Made by a program: the position numbers and the translations under genes
Notes under the pieces: model-generated
The model's input: only the letters and a program-made list of their open reading frames with translations
Databases searched by the model: none
Told to the model about the DNA's origin: nothing
Shown here: positions 19,001 through 26,260 of the stretch, piece after piece
Position numbering within the stretch: the stretch's first letter is position 1
Layout of the letters: the number at the start of each line of letters is the position of its first letter
From: Pseudomonas entomophila L48
GTDB taxonomy: Bacteria; Pseudomonadota; Gammaproteobacteria; Pseudomonadales; Pseudomonadaceae
Length of the DNA: 64,000 nt
Direction: 5' to 3'
Assembly: GCF_000026105.1 (NCBI RefSeq)
Contig: NC_008027.1
Span: forward strand, 5,290,501 to 5,354,500

Positions 19001-19960
19001 CCGACCCTGATCGAGCTGGAAAGCTTCGACGAACTCAAGCGCGAGATCTTCGGCCCGGTGCTGCACGTGGTGCGCTACAACCGCAAGGACCTGGACCAGC
19101 TGATCGAGCAGATCAACGCCTCCGGCTACGGCCTGACCCTCGGCGTGCACACCCGCATCGACGAGACCATCGCCAAGGTGGTGGACAGCGTCAACGCCGG
19201 CAACATGTACGTCAACCGCAACATCGTCGGCGCCGTGGTCGGTGTGCAGCCGTTCGGCGGTGAAGGCCTGTCCGGCACCGGCCCGAAAGCCGGCGGCCCG
19301 CTGTACCTGTACCGCCTGCTGTCGACCCGCCCGGCCGACGCCATCGCCCGCCACTTCCAGGCCGACGATGCGCGCAGCGCTGCCGACACCACCCTGCGCG
19401 ACCAGCAGATCAAACCGCTGACCACCCTCAAGACCTGGGCGGCCAGCAGCCAGATGAGCGACCTGGTCGCCCTGTGCGAGCAGTTCGCCGAACACTCGCA
19501 GAGCGGTATCAGCCGTGTGCTGCCAGGCCCGACCGGCGAGCGCAACACCTACACCGTGTTGCCGCGCGAGCACGTGCTGTGCCTGGCCGACAACGAAGCC
19601 GACCTGCTGGCCCAGCTGGCAGCGGTACTCTCGGTAGGCAGCTCGGTGGTGTTCCAGGATGGCGAGCCGGCCAAGACCGTGCGCAGCCGTCTGCCGAAAG
19701 AGCTGCAGGCGAAGATCAAGCTGGTGGCCGACTGGAATAAGGACGACGTGGCCTTCGACGCGGTCATCCACCACGGTCACTCCGACCAGCTGCGCGGCGT
19801 CTGCGAGCAGGTGGCCAAGCGTGCCGGGGCGATCGTCGGTGTGCACGGGCTGTCGAGTGGCGATCACCAGATTGCCCTGGAGCGCCTGGTGATCGAGCGG
19901 GCGGTGAGTGTGAACACCGCGGCGGCGGGCGGTAACGCCAGCCTGATGACCATTGGTTGA
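16007..19960 (+). CDS. putA: Trifunctional PutA: repressor, proline dehydrogenase, glutamate-semialdehyde dehydrogenase
   Basis: PutA oxidises proline to glutamate in two steps (FAD-dependent proline dehydrogenase, then NAD-dependent aldehyde dehydrogenase with channelling) and represses put genes when not membrane-bound. The 1317-residue protein is full length for the trifunctional type. It has a ribbon-helix-helix domain at residues 1-47 (GVKLDDPTRERLKAAA, then IDRTPHWLIKQAIF) and a proline dehydrogenase barrel ending with RLMIRLVKGAYWDSEIKRAQ near 425. The aldehyde dehydrogenase part follows, with ETGGQN (general base) near 880 and catalytic Cys in GQRCSALR near 913, and then a C-terminal ALDH-like cap. 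ATG at 16007 has GAGGA 6 bases upstream. Autoregulation via the upstream GTTGCA array is expected. Confidence 0.97.
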   Translation: MATTTLGVKLDDPTRERLKAAAQSIDRTPHWLIKQAIFNYLEKLEGGATLNDLNGHAAAAGDDAGEVAADHAHQCFLEFAESILPQSVLRSAITAAYRRPEQEVVPMLLEQARLPAAQAEATNKLAASLADKLRNQKSAGGRAGIVQGLLQEFSLSSQEGVALMCLAEALLRIPDKGTRDALIRDKISTGNWQPHLGNSPSLFVNAATWGLLLTGKLVSTHNESGLTSSLTRIIGKSGEPMIRKGVDMAMRLMGEQFVTGETIAEALANASKFEAKGFRYSYDMLGEAALTEHDAQKYLASYEQAIHSIGKASHGRGIYEGPGISIKLSALHPRYSRAQYERVMNELYPRLLSLTLLAKQYDIGLNIDAEEADRLELSLDLLERLCFEPSLAGWNGIGFVIQAYQKRCPYVIDYVIDLAKRSRHRLMIRLVKGAYWDSEIKRAQVEGLEGYPVYTRKVYTDVSYVACARKLLAVPEAIYPQFATHNAHTLSAIYTIAGQNYYPGQYEFQCLHGMGEPLYEQVVGKISEGKLNRPCRVYAPVGTHETLLAYLVRRLLENGANTSFVNRIADHSISIQELVADPVASIERMGTQEGSIGLPHPRIPMPRELYGSERANSAGIDMANEHRLASLSCALLATAHNDWKATPLLGCTASEQAAVPVHNPADHRDIVGHVQEATVADVDNAIQCALNAAPIWQATPPAERAAILERAADLMEADIQPLMGLLVREAGKTYANAIAEVREAVDFLRYYAVQARNDLRNDNCRPLGPVVCISPWNFPLAIFSGQVAAALAAGNPVLAKPAEQTPLVAAQAVRLLLEAGIPEGVLQLLPGQGETVGAGLVGDERVKGVMFTGSTEVARLLQRNIAGRLDNQGRPIPLIAETGGQNAMIVDSSALTEQVVIDVVSSAFDSAGQRCSALRVLCLQEDSADRVIEMLKGAMAESRLGNPERLSVDIGPVIDAEAKAGIEKHIQGMRDKGRTVYQVAIAEGEEIKRGTFVMPTLIELESFDELKREIFGPVLHVVRYNRKDLDQLIEQINASGYGLTLGVHTRIDETIAKVVDSVNAGNMYVNRNIVGAVVGVQPFGGEGLSGTGPKAGGPLYLYRLLSTRPADAIARHFQADDARSAADTTLRDQQIKPLTTLKTWAASSQMSDLVALCEQFAEHSQSGISRVLPGPTGERNTYTVLPREHVLCLADNEADLLAQLAAVLSVGSSVVFQDGEPAKTVRSRLPKELQAKIKLVADWNKDDVAFDAVIHHGHSDQLRGVCEQVAKRAGAIVGVHGLSSGDHQIALERLVIERAVSVNTAAAGGNASLMTIG

Positions 19961-19980
19961 CGCTGACGGTTGTTGAACAG

Positions 19981-20009
19981 AAAAAGGAGAGCTCAGGCTC
20001 TCCTTTTTT
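19981..20009 (+). terminator. Intrinsic terminator of putA
   Basis: The stem GGAGAGC/GCTCTCC with loop TCAG, extended by A5/T5, is followed by a T-run, 20 bases after the putA stop. The A-run on the other side means it may also stop transcription of the convergent minus-strand pair. Confidence 0.9.
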
Positions 20010-20098
20010 ATTGGTCCCTCGCGGGCCTCTTCGCGGGTAACACCGCTCTCACCAATACAGCGCTATGCCTTCGAGGGAACAGGGATAATCATACGACT

Positions 20099-20527
20099 CT
20101 AGCGGGCACTTCTAAAGAACCAGAGACTCCAGACCTTCACCAATTCGGTGACGACCACCAATGCGATCAGTTGCACCGACCCGGCCGTGAAATGGAAACC
20201 CGCATAAGATAAGAGCGCAGACACTGAAGGAGCGAACAAGAAGAGCCTGAGCGGCAACTGTAGCCATACCAGCCTCTGCCCCCACACGCTTCGGCGCATA
20301 AGCAGGATGCTGCTTGCAATGATCGACAACTGCAGCGCCCATCCGAGTGCTACAAATGCGATCGCATAATCACCGTGGTCGTCGATCAGCCGCATTGCAC
20401 TCAGCGCATCAGAGTAGAAAGGGAGGTCGCCTCGCAAAATACTGCTTACCCCATAATCAAGAAGATAAAGCACATCCAGAAGGCCCCACCCCCACCAGAT
20501 ACTCTTATTTAACGCGGGTGCACGCAC
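20099..20527 (-). CDS. Small multi-pass membrane protein of unknown function
   Basis: I do not recognise this 142-residue protein. It has four hydrophobic segments: WWGWGLLDVLYLLDYGVSSIL near residues 11-31, a second near 54-77, a third near 85-110 and a fourth near 116-139. Short charged loops separate them, so it is an inner-membrane protein. The GTG start at 20527 follows the previous gene's TAA with no gap (TAAGTG), and GGAG sits 7 bases before, so the two are surely co-translated. Base composition is less GC-rich than the flanking genes, suggesting acquisition. A membrane immunity protein for the upstream product is possible but speculative. Confidence 0.7.
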   Translation of the reverse strand: MRAPALNKSIWWGWGLLDVLYLLDYGVSSILRGDLPFYSDALSAMRLIDDHGDYAIAFVALGWALQLSIIASSILLMRRSVWGQRLVWLQLPLRLFLFAPSVSALLSYAGFHFTAGSVQLIALVVVTELVKVWSLWFFRSAR

Positions 20528-21220
20528 TTAGTTTCTCCGTTCGAAGATTTTGTCAGGTGTTGCTGGCACCCAGTGCCATGACTGGCCTTTCAATGCCCAA
20601 TGATCCCCTGCCTCGACATACTTCTGGGTCGTCCTCTTGAGCTCACCATAACGATGAATAGCCGGGCCCAGCTCAAAACTCTTTTCATCCGTACTCAATC
20701 TAACCCACTCATGTATGAGTGTACGGCGTGTATTGGCCCAGTCCTTGCCATCGGAGAAGATAACCCCACCCTCATTGGAGATTGTGCCGCTCCTGTTCGC
20801 GGTAATTGCCAATATGTTCCAAAGCGCATCATGATCAATGCTTTTTAACACCCATTTTCCAGGTCCTGTGCCCGCCGCTACCTGCAAGGCATGATCAGTA
20901 GCTCGTGGCGAATTACGCACCACAGTCCCACTGGAGCCGCCGAGTTTATGGTGCATATGACCAACCGGTCTGTACGGACTGAATGGATTTGAGCATGCGA
21001 GCAGCCACTCAGCGCTTTCGACCTTGTCCAAAATGATCTGTTTTGGCAGTGGCTCCAAGCACTGGTCGGGATAGAAACCTATCTCAAGGATCAATTCTGT
21101 CAGCCCAAATATCTCATCGGGATCCAACAGCGCTTGCTCGACATGTGAAACCGCGAAAAAAGGGCTCTCGAATTGACTATCTGGATAAAGGTAAATTTTA
21201 TGACGAGGTATTAGTTGCAT
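20528..21220 (-). CDS. Unknown protein, first gene of an accessory pair
   Basis: A 230-residue soluble-looking protein with no signal peptide and no family that I recognise. The C-terminal two thirds contain many histidine, tryptophan and aspartate residues: RPVGHMHHKLGG near 95, KSIDHDALWNILAITANRSG near 130, and GDHWALKGQSWHWVPATPDK near the end. The ATG at 21220 has GGAG 6 bases upstream; a longer open frame to 21250 is less likely. The stop codon abuts the start of the small membrane protein gene. Lower GC than the put genes and the next dehydrogenase gene suggests horizontal origin. Toxin/effector with immunity partner is one idea; no secretion genes or Rhs/PAAR parts are nearby to support it. 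Confidence 0.7.
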   Translation of the reverse strand: MQLIPRHKIYLYPDSQFESPFFAVSHVEQALLDPDEIFGLTELILEIGFYPDQCLEPLPKQIILDKVESAEWLLACSNPFSPYRPVGHMHHKLGGSSGTVVRNSPRATDHALQVAAGTGPGKWVLKSIDHDALWNILAITANRSGTISNEGGVIFSDGKDWANTRRTLIHEWVRLSTDEKSFELGPAIHRYGELKRTTQKYVEAGDHWALKGQSWHWVPATPDKIFERRN

Positions 21221-21553
21221 GAGGTTCTCCAGTCTCAGAAGGAGCACCAAGTGAACCGCAACAGCCTCAATAAAGGATTGCCAGGCAATTCCTACATTTA
21301 CGTAGGACGACTCCTAATATTTCGCAAAATATTCCAGACCCATCATCGCCGTGCATGAGCTATCGAGCGGGTGATGTACTTAAACTCTACACCTGCCGGT
21401 GTAACGCCTGCTTGGGCGGATTCCATCGCGAGACACACGACGTACGCTTCGGGCCATTGCGCTTTCTGAACCCATATCACCCAAACCAATTAACCTGTCC
21501 CCTGCCCCGCCACCCCGCCTAGACTCGCTGCATCCCGAACCAGGAATGCCGCC
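21221..21553. other. Intergenic region with palindromes and a possible gene remnant
   Basis: These 333 bases separate the accessory pair from the acyl-CoA dehydrogenase gene. Two small palindromes lie about 70-115 bases upstream of the accessory pair: TCCTAC/GTAGGA (21292-21309) and AATATTT/AAATATT (21316-21333), possible operator or promoter features. On the minus strand 21343-21489 is a 48-codon open frame from a TTG (WVIWVQKAQWPEAYVVCLAM, then VEFKYITRSIAH) that reads like protein and may be the tail of a decayed gene. No confident promoter was seen for the plus-strand dehydrogenase. Confidence 0.4.
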
Positions 21554-23350
21554 ATGTCCGAGCAACTCCTCAGCAGCCGCAACCTCGCCTTCGAACTCTA
21601 CGAGGTCCTCGACGCCGAGGCCCTGACCCAGCGCCCGCGCTTCGCCGAGCACAACCGCGAGACCTTCGACGCCGCGCTGGCCACCGCCCGCACCCTCGCC
21701 GAGAAATACTTCGCCCCGCACAACCGCAAGGGCGACGAGCACGAGCCGCGCTACGTCGACGGTCGCGCCGAACTGATCCCGGAAGTAAAGCCCGCAGTCG
21801 ACGCCTTTCTCGACGCAGGCTTCCTCAACGCCAACCGCGACTTCGAAGTTGGCGGCATGCAGTTGCCAAGCCTGGTATCGCAAGCCTGCTTCGCCCACTT
21901 CCAGGCCGCCAATGCCGGTACCACGGCCTACCCGTTCCTGACCATGGGCGCGGCCAACCTGATCGAGAGCTTCGGCAGCGACGAGCAGAAACGCCTGTTC
22001 CTGCAACCGATGATCGAGGGCCGCTACTTCGGCACCATGGCCCTGACCGAGCCCCATGCCGGTTCATCCCTGGCCGATATCCGCACCCGTGCCGAGCCCG
22101 CAGGCGACGGCACCTACCGGCTCAAGGGCAACAAGATCTTCATCTCCGGCGGCGACCACGAACTGTCGGAAAACATCGTGCACATGGTCCTGGCCAAGCT
22201 GCCGGATGCGCCGCCCGGGGTGAAGGGCATCTCGCTGTTCATCGTGCCCAAGTACCTGGTCAACGTCGACGGCAGCCTGGGCCAGCGCAACGACGTGCTG
22301 CTGGCCGGCCTGTTCCACAAGATGGGCTGGCGCGGCACCACCTCCACCGCGCTGAACTTCGGCGACAACGGCCAGTGCGTCGGCTACCTCGTGGGGCAGC
22401 CCCATCAGGGCCTGGCTTGCATGTTCCAGATGATGAACGAAGCACGCATCGGCGTCGGCATGGGCGCGGTGATGCTGGGTTACGCCGGCTACCTCTATTC
22501 GCTGGACTACGCCCGCCAACGCCCGCAGGGCCGCCTGCCGGACAACAAGGACCCGCACAGCCCCGCCGTGCCGATCATCGAGCACAGCGACGTGAAGCGC
22601 ATGCTGCTGGCACAGAAGGCCTATGTGGAGGGTGCCTTCGACCTGGGCTTGTACGCTGCGCGGCTGTTCGACGACACCCACACTGCGGCGGATGAGAACG
22701 CACGTCGGCAAGCCCTGGAACTGCTCGACCTGCTCACCCCCATCGTCAAATCCTGGCCGTCGGCGTTCTGCCTGAAGGCCAACGAGCTGGCGATCCAGAT
22801 ACTGGGCGGCCACGGCTACACCCGCGAGTACCCGGTCGAACAGTACTACCGCGACAACCGCCTCAACCCGATCCACGAAGGTACCGAGGGCATCCAGTCC
22901 CTCGACCTGCTCGGGCGCAAGCTGGCACAGAACAACGGGGCCGGGCTCAAGCGACTGATCCGCCTGATCGCCGGCACCTGCGAGCGCGCCAGCCATCACC
23001 CGAACCTCGACGCGCTGCTTCAGCCGCTGGAGCAACTGGTCAACCGCCTGCAAACAGTGACGCTTACGCTGCTCGGCGACCTGGCCAGTGGCAAGGTCGC
23101 GGGCGCACTGGCCAACTCGGCGCTGTACCTCAAAGTGTTTGGCCACTGCGTGATCGGCTGGCGCTGGCTGGAGCAGGCCATCCATGCCGAGGTCGGTCTG
23201 CTCAAGGGCAGTGACCGCGACTTCTACCAGGGCAAACTCCAGGCCGCGCGTTATTTCCTCACTTGGGAGGTGCCGGGCTGCCATAATGACCTCGCGTTGC
23301 TCGAGGCCCGCGACGACACGTGCCTCGCCATGCAAGAGGGGTGGTTCTAG
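21554..23350 (+). CDS. Acyl-CoA dehydrogenase (about 600-residue class)
   Basis: A 598-residue FAD-dependent acyl-CoA dehydrogenase that would form the trans-2,3 double bond in an acyl-CoA thioester, passing electrons to ETF. It belongs to the long class with an extra N-terminal region and a C-terminal extension (Acyl-CoA_dh_C like). Visible are TMALTEPHAGSSLADIRTRA (FAD/substrate contact), KIFISGGDHE, the helical region NEARIGVGMGAVMLGYAGYL, and ILGGHGYTREYPVEQYYRDNR with INPIHEGTEGIQSLDL-like sequence. This class includes DmdC-type and FadE-like enzymes, so chain-length specificity is open. The ATG at 21554 has AGGA 8 bases upstream. It runs with the TldD-like gene but 30 bases apart. Confidence 0.88.
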   Translation: MSEQLLSSRNLAFELYEVLDAEALTQRPRFAEHNRETFDAALATARTLAEKYFAPHNRKGDEHEPRYVDGRAELIPEVKPAVDAFLDAGFLNANRDFEVGGMQLPSLVSQACFAHFQAANAGTTAYPFLTMGAANLIESFGSDEQKRLFLQPMIEGRYFGTMALTEPHAGSSLADIRTRAEPAGDGTYRLKGNKIFISGGDHELSENIVHMVLAKLPDAPPGVKGISLFIVPKYLVNVDGSLGQRNDVLLAGLFHKMGWRGTTSTALNFGDNGQCVGYLVGQPHQGLACMFQMMNEARIGVGMGAVMLGYAGYLYSLDYARQRPQGRLPDNKDPHSPAVPIIEHSDVKRMLLAQKAYVEGAFDLGLYAARLFDDTHTAADENARRQALELLDLLTPIVKSWPSAFCLKANELAIQILGGHGYTREYPVEQYYRDNRLNPIHEGTEGIQSLDLLGRKLAQNNGAGLKRLIRLIAGTCERASHHPNLDALLQPLEQLVNRLQTVTLTLLGDLASGKVAGALANSALYLKVFGHCVIGWRWLEQAIHAEVGLLKGSDRDFYQGKLQAARYFLTWEVPGCHNDLALLEARDDTCLAMQEGWF

Positions 23351-23380
23351 GGGGAGCCACCGCACACACGGAGGTTTCCG

Positions 23381-24823
23381 ATGTTCGACTCCAGCACCCT
23401 GTTGCGCCAGCGCTTCAATGCGCTGCGCAGCACGGCCGAACTGTTCTCGCTTCGCCATGTGAAGCAATCGCACCAGTCACTGTCGGTCCGGCGCAATGTC
23501 GCCGAGCCGCCCTTCTTCAGCCAGGACGAGGGCGCCATGCTCACCGTGCGGGTAGCCGGCGTCGAGGCCTACGCGGCCACCGCCGACCTCTCGCAGGCAG
23601 GCCTGCAACGCGCCCTGGAACAAGCCGAGGCGCTGGCCCGGCGGATCAAGGCCAGCAGCCTGTTGGACCTGAGCGGCCAGCCAGCGCCATCCGGCCGTCA
23701 CGATCACGTCTCGCCCAACTTCGAACAGGCACTGCCCAACCTCGCCGACTGCCTCGAACTGCTGGCCAGCGAATCGGCCAGCGTGCCGAAGGACAGCCGC
23801 CTGGTGGACTGGCAGGCTAGCCTGAGCATCAGCCTGGTCGAGCAGACTTACCTGAGCTCCGCCGGCGCCGAACTGCGCCACGCCCAGCGCTTCATCTACC
23901 CGGGCCTGGGCGTCACCGCCAGCGACGGCCAGGACAGCCAGAGCCGCAGCCTGGGCCGGGAGAACTTCGGCCAGCAAGGCGGCTTTGAGGTGATCGAACG
24001 CTGCGGCCTGGTCGGCGCGGCGCGCCGTGTGGCCGACGAGGCCCTGCAACTGCTGCTGGCCCCCAATACGCCCAGCGGCAAGCGCGACTTGCTGCTGATG
24101 CCCGACCAGATGATGCTGCAGATCCACGAGTCCATCGGCCACCCGCTGGAGATGGACCGCATCCTGGGGGACGAGCGCAATTACGCTGGCACCAGCTTCG
24201 TCAAAGCCGGCGACTTCGGCCATCTGCAATACGGCTCCAAGCTACTCAATGTGACCTTCGACCCGACCATCGGCGAAGAGCTGGCCAGCTACAGCTTCGA
24301 TGACGACGGCACGCCGGCCAGCAAGCAGTTCCTGATCCGCGATGGCCTGCTGGTTCGCCCCCTGGGTGGCGCGCTGTCGCAGCTGCGCTCGGGCCTGGAC
24401 GGCGTCGCCAACAGCCGCGCCTGCGGCTGGAACCGGGCGCCGATCGACCGCATGGCCAACCTCAACATCGAGCCGGGCGAGCAGTCGCTCGAACAACTGA
24501 TCGGAGGGATCGAGCACGGCATCCTGATGCGCACCAACCGCTCGTGGTCCATCGACGATGCGCGCAACAAATTCCAGTTCGGCTGCGAGTGGGGCCAGCT
24601 GATCGAGCACGGTGAACTCAAAGGCGTGGTGAAGAACCCGAACTACCGCGGCATCTCCGCCGACTTCTGGCGCAACCTGTCGGCGGTCGGCGACCGCAGC
24701 ACCTTCCAGGTGCTCGGCACGCCCAACTGCGGCAAAGGCGAGCCCAACCAGGTGGTACGGGTCGGCCATGCCTCGCCGGCCTGCGTATTCCGCCAGATCG
24801 ACGTCTTCGGAGGGGATGCCTGA
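23381..24823 (+). CDS. TldD/PmbA family metallopeptidase, catalytic (TldD-like) subunit
   Basis: TldD and TldE (PmbA) form a zinc-dependent heterodimeric protease that unfolds and cleaves peptides, for example microcin B17 precursors and the CcdA antitoxin. This 480-residue protein has the active-site HExxxH motif as HESIGH near residue 248, followed by PLEMDRILGDERNYAGTSF, and a C-terminal zinc-ligand region PNCGKGEPNQVVRVGHASP. It differs from the housekeeping TldD of pseudomonads and looks like a paralogue. The ATG at 23381 has GGAGG 6 bases upstream. It overlaps the partner gene by one base (TGATG), so equal production of two subunits is likely. The substrate is unknown. Confidence 0.85.
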   Translation: MFDSSTLLRQRFNALRSTAELFSLRHVKQSHQSLSVRRNVAEPPFFSQDEGAMLTVRVAGVEAYAATADLSQAGLQRALEQAEALARRIKASSLLDLSGQPAPSGRHDHVSPNFEQALPNLADCLELLASESASVPKDSRLVDWQASLSISLVEQTYLSSAGAELRHAQRFIYPGLGVTASDGQDSQSRSLGRENFGQQGGFEVIERCGLVGAARRVADEALQLLLAPNTPSGKRDLLLMPDQMMLQIHESIGHPLEMDRILGDERNYAGTSFVKAGDFGHLQYGSKLLNVTFDPTIGEELASYSFDDDGTPASKQFLIRDGLLVRPLGGALSQLRSGLDGVANSRACGWNRAPIDRMANLNIEPGEQSLEQLIGGIEHGILMRTNRSWSIDDARNKFQFGCEWGQLIEHGELKGVVKNPNYRGISADFWRNLSAVGDRSTFQVLGTPNCGKGEPNQVVRVGHASPACVFRQIDVFGGDA

Positions 24824-26154
24824 TGAGCACCGTGTATCAACAACGCTTCGAAAGCCTGCTCGACAGCTTGAACGCCGCCGTGCAGCCGGGCGAGCAGTTC
24901 ACCCTCGGCTACAGCGCCGAACAATCGCAATTCGTGCGTTTCAACCACGCCAAGGTGCGCCAGGCCGGGCTGGTCAGCCAGGCCAGTGCGCAGCTGCGGC
25001 TGGTCCGCGACGGCCGCCAGGCCGAACAACAGGTCACCCTGGGCGATGACGCCGAACTCGATCGCCAGCGCCTGCATGACGCACTCGCGCAATTGCGCCA
25101 GACCCTGCCGTTGCTGCCGGTGGACCCCTACCTGAGCCTCGACGAAAGTGCCTGGCACAGTCATAGCCTTCTGGAGCCGCCGCTGCCCGAGCTGGATGAG
25201 GTGCTGGCCTTGATCGAGCGTGAAGCCGGCGACCTGGACCTGGTCGGCATCTACGCCGCCGGGCCTATCTGCCGGGGCTTCGCCAGCTCCTTCGGCGCCT
25301 TCGGCTGGCACCAGGCCAATAGCTTCAACATCGACTGGAGCCTGTTCCACGCCAACGGCCAGGCGGTCAAGGCCAACTACGCGGGGCAATCCTGGCGCGG
25401 CGACAAGTTTGCTAAACGCCTGCGCCAGGCCCGCGAGCAACTGGAGCACCTGGGACGCCCAGCCATCACCCTCAAGCCGGGTACCTACCGCGCCTACCTG
25501 GCGCCGGCGGCGATGGACGAGATCGCCGGCATGCTCTGCTGGGGCGCTTTCTCCGCACAGTCCCTGGCCACCGGCAACAGCGCGTTGCAACGCCTGTACA
25601 ACGGTGACGCACGCCTGAGCCCGCTGGTGAGTTTCAGCGAGCAGGTCAGTGGTTCGCTGAGCCCGGCGTTCTCCGACGAAGGCTCGCCCCGTCGCGACCT
25701 GCTGCTGATCGGCGAAGGGCGTGGGCTGGAGCGGTTGGTGAGCGCCCGCAGCGCCGCCGAGTTCAAGCTTGTGGCCAACGGCGCCGACAGCCACGAATCA
25801 CCCTGCGCGCTCAGCCTGGCGCCGGGCAACCTGCCCAGCGCGCAGATCCTCGAACGCCTCGGCACCGGCCTGTACATCAGCAACCTCTGGTACCTGAACT
25901 ATTCGGACCTGCCAGCAGCACGCATGACCGGGCTGACCCGCTTTGCCACGTTCTGGGTCGAGAACGGCAGGATCCAGGGGCCGGTGAGCACCATGCGTTT
26001 CGACGACAGCCTGTACAACCTGCTGGGCAGCCAGTTGGAGGACCTGACCCAGGAGCGCGAGATGATCCTGTCGACCAGCACCTATGGGCAGCGCAGTACC
26101 GGATCAAGCCATCTGCCGGGGGCGCTGGTCAAAGGGTTGACCCTGACATTGTGA
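24823..26154 (+). CDS. TldD/PmbA family protein, non-catalytic (TldE-like) subunit
   Basis: A 443-residue partner of the preceding TldD-like gene. It has the family fold (VRFNHAKVRQAGLVSQASAQLRLV in the N-terminal half; LKPGTYRAYLAPAAMDEIAGML in the centre; LWYLNYSDLPAARMTGLTRFATFWVENG near the end) but no HExxxH, as expected for TldE, which completes the active-site chamber without binding zinc. The ATG at 24823 overlaps the upstream stop, and GGAGG lies 9 bases before it. No candidate modified-peptide precursor gene is visible next to the pair. Confidence 0.85.
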   Translation: MSTVYQQRFESLLDSLNAAVQPGEQFTLGYSAEQSQFVRFNHAKVRQAGLVSQASAQLRLVRDGRQAEQQVTLGDDAELDRQRLHDALAQLRQTLPLLPVDPYLSLDESAWHSHSLLEPPLPELDEVLALIEREAGDLDLVGIYAAGPICRGFASSFGAFGWHQANSFNIDWSLFHANGQAVKANYAGQSWRGDKFAKRLRQAREQLEHLGRPAITLKPGTYRAYLAPAAMDEIAGMLCWGAFSAQSLATGNSALQRLYNGDARLSPLVSFSEQVSGSLSPAFSDEGSPRRDLLLIGEGRGLERLVSARSAAEFKLVANGADSHESPCALSLAPGNLPSAQILERLGTGLYISNLWYLNYSDLPAARMTGLTRFATFWVENGRIQGPVSTMRFDDSLYNLLGSQLEDLTQEREMILSTSTYGQRSTGSSHLPGALVKGLTLTL

Positions 26155-26170
26155 TTGGCAGGTCCGGCCT

Positions 26171-26230
26171 GTTCGCCGGCAAGCCGGCTCCTACAGAGGG
26201 TTGTGCGTAGGAGCCGGCTTGCCGGCGAAC
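26171..26230. repeat. REP pair after the TldE-like gene
   Basis: Two inverted REP units with core GCCGGCAAGCCGGCTCCTAC, perfect over 24 bases, between the TldE-like gene stop and the transporter start. Confidence 0.9.
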
Positions 26231-26260
26231 AAACCCGAATGCAGAACAAAGAGAAGCCCC

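Noticed and set aside
15971-19867. A 1298-residue minus-strand open frame opposite putA
   Set aside because: It is a mirror of putA caused by GC-biased third positions; no motifs, and PutA on the other strand is certain.
26201-26260. Upstream extension of the DHA2 exporter
   Set aside because: Encoded by REP sequence; the ATG at 26261 has GAGAAG and gives the family N-terminus.
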